Both the position numbers and the translations under genes were made by a program. From Actinomadura madurae (GTDB taxonomy: Bacteria > Actinomycetota > Actinomycetes > Streptosporangiales > Streptosporangiaceae), in contig NZ_FOVH01000003.1 in the NCBI RefSeq assembly GCF_900115095.1, positions 310,001 to 374,000 of the forward strand: a stretch of DNA of 64,000 bases. The letters are read 5' to 3'. Below, piece after piece: positions 32,809 through 39,800 of the stretch (the first letter of the stretch is position 1; the number at the start of each line of letters is the position of its first letter). The notes beneath the pieces are model-generated. The model worked only from the letters and a program-made list of their open reading frames with translations, was not told where the DNA came from and ran no database searches.

Positions 32809-33909
32809 TCACTCCGGGAACGACGGATGGGGGCCGAGCGCCCAGTACTCGTAGAGCCCGTGCCCGGTGACCGCCTCGGTGGGCTGCGCGCCGTCCAGGT
32901 ACTCGTACCGGCCGACCGCGTCGACCATGCCCCACATGCGGGCGGCGTCGTCCGGCTTGCGGACGTCGTAGCCGACGCCCTCCACCTTCAGGTCCGGTCC
33001 CTGGTACATGCCGTGCTTCCAGCCGGGTTCCAGCCCGTACCCGGTGCCGACCATCATGTGGACGGGCAGGATCGGCGTCGCCCTTATCTCGAACGGTGTC
33101 CCGCCCGGGGGTGCGAAGCGCAGCGTCGCGGTGACCACGTCGCGGGTGCCCTCCGCGTATTCGGGACGGTATTCGGGGCGTCCCAGATACTCGGCCTCAC
33201 GGTCGGGCCAGACGCGCGTCGCCTCTTCCAAGACGCGGCGGCCCTTCTCGTCCTCCTGGACGATGCAGAGGATCGAGTGGTCCTCGAACTGCATGGGCGC
33301 GTACAGCCAGTAGAACGTGCCCGCGTTCTTCACCTGGATTCCGGGCGGCTCCGGCTCGCCGACGGGACGGATGCCCCAGGAGCGGTCCCGCGAGCCCCAC
33401 CAGCGGTCGGGAGTGACCTCGATGGTCTCGCCGTTGACCGTGATGGTGCCCGTCCAGCGTCCGGTCTGCGCGAGGCGCCGGGAGTCGAACGTCACGCGTT
33501 CCTGCCAGCGGAGGTAGTGCGGGGGTTCCAGCGTGGCGGGGATCGCCCCTTCCCAGGTGAGGTCGAACCAGAGGCCGTGCTCGGTCTCGTCCAGGACGAC
33601 CCTGAGCTTCTTCAGGCCCTCGATGACCTCCACCCGGAACGGGCCGACCCGGGTGTCCATGCGGTCGTCGCCCAGCTCGCGGGACGCGCGGACGACCTTG
33701 TGCACCGGCCCGTGCCGGACGACCGCGAACGCGTCCATGACGCCGAGGTTCGGGTACTGCCCCATCCCGATGATCAGCATCAGCTCGTCGGAGCAGGGAT
33801 GGACGTTGAAGTAGTACCGGTCGTAGAAGTTGCGGTCCGACGTGGTGACGTGCCGCATCACCTCGGGCGCCTGGTGGATCGGGTAGTCGTCGAGCGGCGA
33901 GAGCGTCAC
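32809..33909 (-). CDS. Unknown beta-rich protein (CrtC/AttH lipocalin-like?)
   Basis: A 366-residue soluble protein without signal peptide, strongly beta-rich and with many Trp and Tyr. It begins TLSPLDDYPIHQAPEVMRHV and contains RNFYDRYYFNVHPC, TPDRWWGSRDRSWGIRP near 165 and GTFYWLYAPMQFEDHS near 197. The double-barrel-like pattern with a GSRDRSWG motif recalls the CrtC/AttH (hydroxyneurosporene synthase-like) lipocalin families, which handle hydrophobic isoprenoid or steroid-like ligands. I assign no activity. The GTG start overlaps the upstream phosphotransferase stop (GTGA), and both lie downstream of a perfect KstR-type operator, suggesting a role in steroid metabolism. Confidence 0.7.
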   Translation of the reverse strand: MTLSPLDDYPIHQAPEVMRHVTTSDRNFYDRYYFNVHPCSDELMLIIGMGQYPNLGVMDAFAVVRHGPVHKVVRASRELGDDRMDTRVGPFRVEVIEGLKKLRVVLDETEHGLWFDLTWEGAIPATLEPPHYLRWQERVTFDSRRLAQTGRWTGTITVNGETIEVTPDRWWGSRDRSWGIRPVGEPEPPGIQVKNAGTFYWLYAPMQFEDHSILCIVQEDEKGRRVLEEATRVWPDREAEYLGRPEYRPEYAEGTRDVVTATLRFAPPGGTPFEIRATPILPVHMMVGTGYGLEPGWKHGMYQGPDLKVEGVGYDVRKPDDAARMWGMVDAVGRYEYLDGAQPTEAVTGHGLYEYWALGPHPSFPE

Positions 33910-34973
33910 CGGTGCCCCTCCAGGATGCGGGCGAGCAGCTGCGTGCAGTTGTTGTTGTAGGGAAAGTCGGCGGAGGTGTCGATCCAGCCGAAGTCGATCA
34001 TCGCCTGCCCGATCCGGGCCATGATCACCGAGAACTTGAAGCCGGATAGGATCTCGTAGTACGCCATGTGCCGCATCGGGCGTCCGAGCAGCTCCTCGTA
34101 GCGGGCGACGGTCGCGGCGTAGGACGGGAAGCCGTCCAGCCGGGCCGCGCCGACCCCTTCGGAATGGTGCCGGTCCAGGAACATGAACCAGGCGAGGTCC
34201 TCCTCGGGGGCGCCGAGCGCGGCGGTCTCCCAGTCCAGGACGGCCGCCGGCACGCCCGCCTGGAAGATCACGTTGCCGATCCGGGCGTCGCCCCACAGCA
34301 CGGCGGCCTCGTCCGGCTCGTCGGGACGGTTCGCCCTCAGCCACGCCAGGGCCTTGAGCGCCGTCTCCTGCGGCCCCTTGTACGCCCAGGGCAGGTAGTC
34401 CTCGTAGTAGTTCAGCCGCTGGTCGAGGCCGGGCGCGCCCCACCGCGGCTGGTCGAGGAACCCGAGGCCGAGCTCCCGCACGTCCAGCCGGTGCAGGTCC
34501 GCGAGGATCTCCAGCGTCGACCACCACATCGCGGCCCGCTCCTCCGGCGGGACCTCGGTCACCCAGCCGCCCGAGTGGTACGGCGGCATGTCGGTCGGGA
34601 CGCGGCCGTCGACGCGTCCCATGACGAAGAACGCGGCGCCGAGGACGTCCGGGGACGGCTCGTACCAGTGGATCGAGGGGACCGGGATGCCGGTGCGCTC
34701 GTCCAGAACGCGCATCAGCCGGTACTGCTCCTCGAACCGCGGCTCGGGGAAGACCTGGTAGCTGGAGGGGGCGACGCGGGCGACGAACGGCTCCCTGCGC
34801 ACGGCGCCGCCGGCATCGGTCCACTCGGCGTCGAAGATGAGGGTCTCGTTGGAGAAGCCGCTGGTCTGGGGTGTCTCGATGTGCGGGATCCGGACCCCGG
34901 GAAGGTGCCGGTCCAGCCAGCCGGTGAGGCGCCGCCGGGTGATCTCGGGATCGCGCTGGTCGGGAACGGGCAT
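33906..34973 (-). CDS. Phosphotransferase of the APH/ACAD10-like family
   Basis: A 355-residue kinase-like protein of the aminoglycoside phosphotransferase superfamily. The catalytic core is LWGDARIGNVIF near 222-233 (HGD of the family is WGD here; Asp and Asn retained) followed by VLDWETAALGAPEEDLAWFM near 240, the metal-binding motif. The N-terminal lobe has GFSNETLIFDAEW near 39 and FVARVAPSSYQVFPEPRF, with the lysine position occupied by Arg. Homologues near acyl-CoA dehydrogenases (ACAD10, FadE36-type) phosphorylate hydroxyacyl compounds; the substrate here is unknown. ATG 34973 is 47 bases from the perfect KstR-type palindrome. Translationally coupled to the unknown beta-rich protein. 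Confidence 0.78.
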   Translation of the reverse strand: MPVPDQRDPEITRRRLTGWLDRHLPGVRIPHIETPQTSGFSNETLIFDAEWTDAGGAVRREPFVARVAPSSYQVFPEPRFEEQYRLMRVLDERTGIPVPSIHWYEPSPDVLGAAFFVMGRVDGRVPTDMPPYHSGGWVTEVPPEERAAMWWSTLEILADLHRLDVRELGLGFLDQPRWGAPGLDQRLNYYEDYLPWAYKGPQETALKALAWLRANRPDEPDEAAVLWGDARIGNVIFQAGVPAAVLDWETAALGAPEEDLAWFMFLDRHHSEGVGAARLDGFPSYAATVARYEELLGRPMRHMAYYEILSGFKFSVIMARIGQAMIDFGWIDTSADFPYNNNCTQLLARILEGHR

Positions 34974-35019
34974 CGGACCGCCTCCTCGCCGGGCCCCCGG
35001 CCCGATCGCGCCCCCGAAC

Positions 35020-35033
35020 TAGAACGTGTTCTA
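35020..35033. promoter_or_regulatory. Perfect KstR-type operator palindrome
   Basis: TAGAACGTGTTCTA is an exact 14-bp palindrome fitting all fixed positions of TnnAACnnGTTnnA. It lies between the minus-strand phosphotransferase operon (47 bases away) and the plus-strand MBL/HAD operon (58 bases away), so it could control both. Confidence 0.75.
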
Positions 35034-35090
35034 TCAACGCTCGCGGGGGCGGTCAATGGGGGGCGCCGCCCGGCGTGAAAAAATCGGCGC

Positions 35091-35741
35091 ATGCGCCTCA
35101 CCAAGCTCGGACACGCCTGCGTGCAGATCACCGAGGACGACCGGTCGATCGTCATCGACCCCGGCTCCTTCAGCGAGGCGGCTCCCGCCCTCGCCGCCGC
35201 GGACGCCGTCCTGATCACCCACGAGCACTTCGACCACTTCGACGCCGACGCGCTGCGCGCCGAGATGGCGCGGCGCCCCGGCCTGGAGGTGTGGACGTCC
35301 CGCGTCGTCGCCGAGAACCTCGCCGACCTCGGCGGGCGCGTCCACCGGGTCGGCCACGGGGACGCCGTCACGGTCGCCGGCTTCGACGTCCACGTGTACG
35401 GCGAGGACCACGAGCTCCTGCACCCCGACCTGCCGCCCATCCCGAACGTCGGCTTCCTGGTCGGCGGCGAGGTCTTCCATCCCGGGGACGCGCTGACCGT
35501 CCCGTCCGAGCCCGTCCGCACGCTGTGCCTGCCGGGCAACGCGCCCTGGATGCGGGCGCTCGACCTCTACACCTACGCCCGCGAGGTCCGCCCGGAACGC
35601 GCCTTCGCCATCCACGACGGCCTGCTCAACGACATCGGCCTCATGGTCATGGAACGGGTGCTCACCGGCGCGGGGGAGGAACTCGGCAAGGAGTTCCGCC
35701 GCCTCACCCCCGGCACCTCGGTCGACCTGGCCGCCGCGTGA
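35091..35741 (+). CDS. MBL-fold metal-dependent hydrolase (UlaG-like)
   Basis: A 216-residue metallo-beta-lactamase-fold protein. It starts MRLTKLGHACVQI, has the metal motif THEHFDHFD near 44-52, a later VGGEVFHPGDALTV with the bridging Asp near 127, and AIHDGLLND with the last metal-ligand His near 178. The family (UlaG/YycJ-like) includes lactonases and phosphodiesterases; substrate unknown. Downstream, its stop overlaps the start of a HAD protein as GTGA. Upstream, the KstR-type palindrome lies 58 bases before the ATG, raising the chance of a steroid-linked role. Confidence 0.85.
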   Translation: MRLTKLGHACVQITEDDRSIVIDPGSFSEAAPALAAADAVLITHEHFDHFDADALRAEMARRPGLEVWTSRVVAENLADLGGRVHRVGHGDAVTVAGFDVHVYGEDHELLHPDLPPIPNVGFLVGGEVFHPGDALTVPSEPVRTLCLPGNAPWMRALDLYTYAREVRPERAFAIHDGLLNDIGLMVMERVLTGAGEELGKEFRRLTPGTSVDLAAA

Positions 35742-36415
35742 GCCGAGCCCCCCGCACTTCCGGACCCGTCCAGGCCGTCTTCTTCGACATCGGCGAGACG
35801 CTCGTCAACGAGGGCGAGATCTACGGCCGCTGGGCCGACTGGCTCGGCGTCCCCCGGCACACCTTCCTCGCCAAGCTCGGCGCGCTGCTGGCGACCGGCG
35901 GCACCCACATGGACCTCTTCGAGTACTTCCGCCCCGGGTTCGACCTCGACGAGGAGCAGCGGCGCCGCGCCGAGTCGGGCGTGCCGAACGGGTTCGGGCC
36001 GGACGACCTGTACCCGGACGCGCGGGCCTGCCTGGCGGGCCTGCGCGACCAGGGCCTGTACGTCGGGATCGCGGGCAACCAGCCGGTCGAGGCGGCCGGG
36101 CAGATGGCCGCGCTCGGGCTGGAGGCCGACGTGGTCGGCATCTCCGACGTGTGGGGCGTCTCCAAGCCGTCCCTGGAGTTCTTCGAGCGATGCGCCCAGC
36201 TCGCGGACGTGCTGCCCGACCGCGTCCTGTACGTCGGAGACCGCATCGACAACGACGTCCGCCCGGCGCTGGCGTTCGGTATGCGGGCGGCGTTCCTGCG
36301 GCGCGGCCCCTGGGGGCACATCCAGAAGGACGACGGCGCGCTCCGCGAATGCCTGTTCGTCCTGGACGACCTGGCCGGTCTACCGAAGCTCGTCGCCCAG
36401 CACATCGCCCCCTAG
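35738..36415 (+). CDS. HAD-family hydrolase with altered motif I
   Basis: A 225-residue haloacid dehalogenase-fold protein. Motif I is FFDIGETLVN near 15-24: the first Asp is present, but the second Asp that acts as general acid in phosphatases is Gly (D-I-G-E-T instead of D-x-D-x-T). Motif II is probably GIAGNQ near 108, motif III WGVSKPSLEFFERC near 140, and motif IV YVGDRIDNDVRPAL near 168. Dehalogenases and many uncharacterised actinomycete members also lack the second Asp, so phosphatase activity is doubtful. It is coupled to the MBL gene by a GTGA overlap. Confidence 0.8.
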   Translation: MSRAPRTSGPVQAVFFDIGETLVNEGEIYGRWADWLGVPRHTFLAKLGALLATGGTHMDLFEYFRPGFDLDEEQRRRAESGVPNGFGPDDLYPDARACLAGLRDQGLYVGIAGNQPVEAAGQMAALGLEADVVGISDVWGVSKPSLEFFERCAQLADVLPDRVLYVGDRIDNDVRPALAFGMRAAFLRRGPWGHIQKDDGALRECLFVLDDLAGLPKLVAQHIAP

Positions 36416-36428
36416 GGGACGTCCCCTA
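36413..36428. promoter_or_regulatory. Perfect 16-bp palindrome TAGGGGACGTCCCCTA
   Basis: An exact inverted repeat without spacer that begins at the TAG stop of the HAD gene. With no loop it would make a poor terminator, so a dimeric-regulator site before the PspC gene (start 133 bases on) is the better reading. Confidence 0.4.
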
Positions 36429-36560
36429 ATCCGTGAGTAGGGCACCGGAACAATCCGGACGGTTGATGTGGTGCCCGGTTCCCGGTTCGTAGCGTGGAGA
36501 ACGTGGCCGTGAGAAACGCGGCGACGTTCAACGCTCGACGAATCGGGGAGAGAAGAACCC

Positions 36561-36764
36561 ATGAACAGCCTCTACCGTCCGCGCAACGACCGGGTCATCG
36601 CGGGTGTCTGCGCCGGGCTCGCACGCCGGTTCGGCATGACCTCGTGGACCGTCCGGCTGTTGTTCCTGCTGTCGTGCCTGCTCCCGGGCCCGCAGTTCGT
36701 CGTCTACCTGGTTCTCTGGGTGATGATGCCGAACGAGGACCGCCACATGGCCCGCGCCCACTAG
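36561..36764 (+). CDS. PspC-domain small membrane protein
   Basis: A 67-residue PspC-family peptide: LYRPRNDRVIAGVCAGLARRFGM (the soluble amphipathic part) and one or two membrane-spanning stretches (VRLLFLLSCLLPGPQFVVYLVLWVMMP, about 31-57). PspC proteins act in envelope-stress response; very short actinomycete forms are common and little studied. GGGAGAG lies just before ATG 36561. It sits alone between the HAD gene and the large Pro-rich protein, with a 16-bp palindrome upstream. Confidence 0.9.
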   Translation: MNSLYRPRNDRVIAGVCAGLARRFGMTSWTVRLLFLLSCLLPGPQFVVYLVLWVMMPNEDRHMARAH

Positions 36765-36853
36765 CCCAAGATCAACGATTGCGCTTGGCCGGGCTCGCCC
36801 GGGGGGTGTTAGATCGGGGCACCACCATTCCCGTGGGAAGGGGAGGAGCCGCG

Positions 36854-39800
36854 GTGCCTGACGAGGCCCCGGGTCCCGGCCGGCCCGGCCGGGCCGTGGA
36901 CGAAGCCGGCGCGCGCGAGGCCGAGCACGCGGCGCGCCTGCTCGGGTACCTGCGCGACCTGGCGCGGGCCCGGCGGCGCCCGTCCCGCGATCTCGCCGAC
37001 CACGACCACGTCCACTGGCTGGCCGACCTGCCCGGCGACGTCTACGTGGAACGGGACGCCGGACCGGGCGAGGTCCTGTTCAGCGTCCCGGTCATCCCGC
37101 TGACCCCGCCCGTCGTGCTGGACGAGTTCGACGGCTGGCTCGCCCTGCGCACCTGGTACCGCGTCCTCCGCGACCTGGCCGGCGAGGAGGTGGTGCTCGC
37201 GGCCGGGCTGCTGTCGTGGCGCCCCGCTGTCCACGACCACCTGCTGAGCACGCCCGTCCGGATCGTCCTGGACGAGCGGACCGAGCGCGTCGACGTCGTC
37301 CTCGACGGCCGCACCGCCCTCCGCGACCGGGAACTGCTGTCCGGCCACCCCGGGTTCAGGCCCGCCGCCTGGGTGGCGGAGGCCGTGCAGGCCGGGCAGG
37401 GCTTCGGGCTGAACGCCTCGACCGGCGACGTCCTGCGCAAGTGGTGCCAGGTCTCGCTCACCACCCCCGCCGACTACCGCGAGGACTGGGCGCCCGGCAC
37501 CGACACCGCCTCGCCCGTCCCGCGGCTCCGGCTCGCGCCCGCGCTCGTCGTCCGCCCGCCGGCCCGCGAGGCCGTCGCCGACCACCACGCCCGGCTGCTC
37601 AGCCTGCTGCCGCGCGGCGTCCCCGACGGGCTCGCCCGGTTCGTGTCACCGGCCAGGAAACCGCAGATCATGCACGTCCCCGAGCGTGCGCCGGAGACCG
37701 TCCCCGACCTGCTCGCGGGGCTGCTCGCCCGCGGCCACCGGGTGCTCGTCGCCACCTCCGGCCCCACCGCGTCCGCCGACCTGCGCGCCGCGCTCCCGCC
37801 CGGCCTCGCCGCCCTCACCGCCACCGACCCGGCGATGGCGGCGCGGACGGCGGAGGCGATCCGGGGCCGCGGCGCGTCCCCCGACCTGGCGCTGGCCGCC
37901 GGGCGCGAGGAGGCCGCCGCCCGCCGCGTCGCCGAGATCACCGAGCGGCTCCGCGGCGGCGAGTCGGACGAGCCCGCGCCGGACCCCGGCGACCAGGACC
38001 CCGAGCTGTCCTGGATGCCCGTCCGGCCGGACCTGCCCGCCGCCCCGCCGATCTCCCGCTCCGAGGCCGCCGACCTCGTCGTCCTCCTCGCGGAGGAGAC
38101 CGCCGCGCGCAAGGCCCGCACGACCCAGCGGGACGTCGACCCGGGCGCGCTGCCGAGCGCCGCCTACGTGCAGACCCTGGTCGACGCCGAGGTGGCCGCC
38201 GTCGAACGCGCCGAACGGTCCAAGACGGACCTGTCGCAGCGCCTCCGCGACTCCGACCGCACGTTCCTCGCCCGCCTCGACGGGGACGCGTCCGTCGTCG
38301 CCGCCGCGTTCCGCGACCTCGGCCTCGAAGGCCACCCCGGCGGCTGGAACAGCGCCGACCTCGCCGCCCGCGCGTTCGGCGACGCCCTCGGCGACCGGCG
38401 CCCCCTCATCTGGGCCCGGGTCTCGGAGATGACCTCCCGCGCCCAGTGGGCCGAGCGCGCCCTGGCCGAGCTGGGCGGCCACACCGTCGAGCTGCCCGAG
38501 GACGCCGACCTCCGGGGGCTCGCCGCGTCCGCCCAGGACCTGCGCACCCACCTGGCCGGCGGCGGCACCCTCAAGCGTGGGCCGCTCCGCCCGGCCGTCC
38601 AGCGCCAGGCGGAACCGCTCCTCACCACGGTCACGGTGGACGGCGTCGCACCGACCACCTCCGAACTCCTGGACCTCGTCCACACCGACCTCATGGTGCG
38701 GATCACCTGCCGGGAGCTGCAGTACGTGTGGGAGGCCGCCGGCATCTCCTTCCCGGCCGACCTCCCGCCCGCCGAACGCGTCGCCCGCTTCGTCCGCGCC
38801 CACGCCCGCCTCGCCCGCGTCCGCGACGCGATGCAGGCCGTGGACTCCACCCGGCACCTTCTCGAACGCTCCGGCTTCGGCATCCGGCTCACCCATCCGG
38901 TCCAGTGGCACGAGTACGCCTCCGCCCTCCGCAACGCCCTCGAAGGCCTCGGCGTCAGCCGCGCCGCCGCCGACCTGGAGGCCCTGCGCGACTCGATCGG
39001 CCCCCTCGACGACGACGATCCCCCCGAGCTGCGCGACGCCCTCGCCGCCATCGACGCCCGCGACGCCGCCGCCTACGGCCGCGCCCTGGGCGCCCTCGCC
39101 GAGGCCCGCCACGAACGCTCCCGCCAGATCCGCTGCGACGAGCTGATCGCCCGCGTCCGCTCCGTCCACCCCGACCTCGCCAACCTCATGATCGCCACCG
39201 ACGGCGACGAGGTCTGGCACGCCCGCACCCGCCGCTGGGACGACGCCTGGGCCTGGGCCCGCCGCCGTGCCGCGCCCGCCGTCCCCGCCACGGACCGCCT
39301 CCGCGCGGCGCTGGCCTCCGCCGAGGAGGAGCTCCGCACCGCCCGCGCCGACCTCACGGCCGCCCGCGCCTGGGCGGCCGCCGCCGCCCGCGCCCCGTCG
39401 GCCCCCGACGCCGTCCCGGCCTGGATCCTCCCCCTGTGGCGCGTCCCGGACGTCCTCCCGCCCGCCCCCGACGCGTTCGACGTCGTCATCGTGGACGGCG
39501 AGCACGAGGCCGGCGCCGAGGCCCTGCACGTCCTCTGGCACGCCCCCCGGACCATCCTCGTCGGCCCACCCGGCCCCGACCTGCCACCCCCGGAGGGCCC
39601 GCCGCCCGCCACCCGCCTCCCAGGCCACCTCCACACCGCGATAACCCCCACGACCACCCTCTTCACCGCCCTCACCACCCCGCCCGCCCCCGAGGACGCG
39701 CCCCGCCCGGACATCACCCGGCAAGACCTGCGAGCACAACCCCCCGGCCTGTACGACCGCCCGGACATAACCCAGCGGGACCTGCCGATAACACCCCCCG

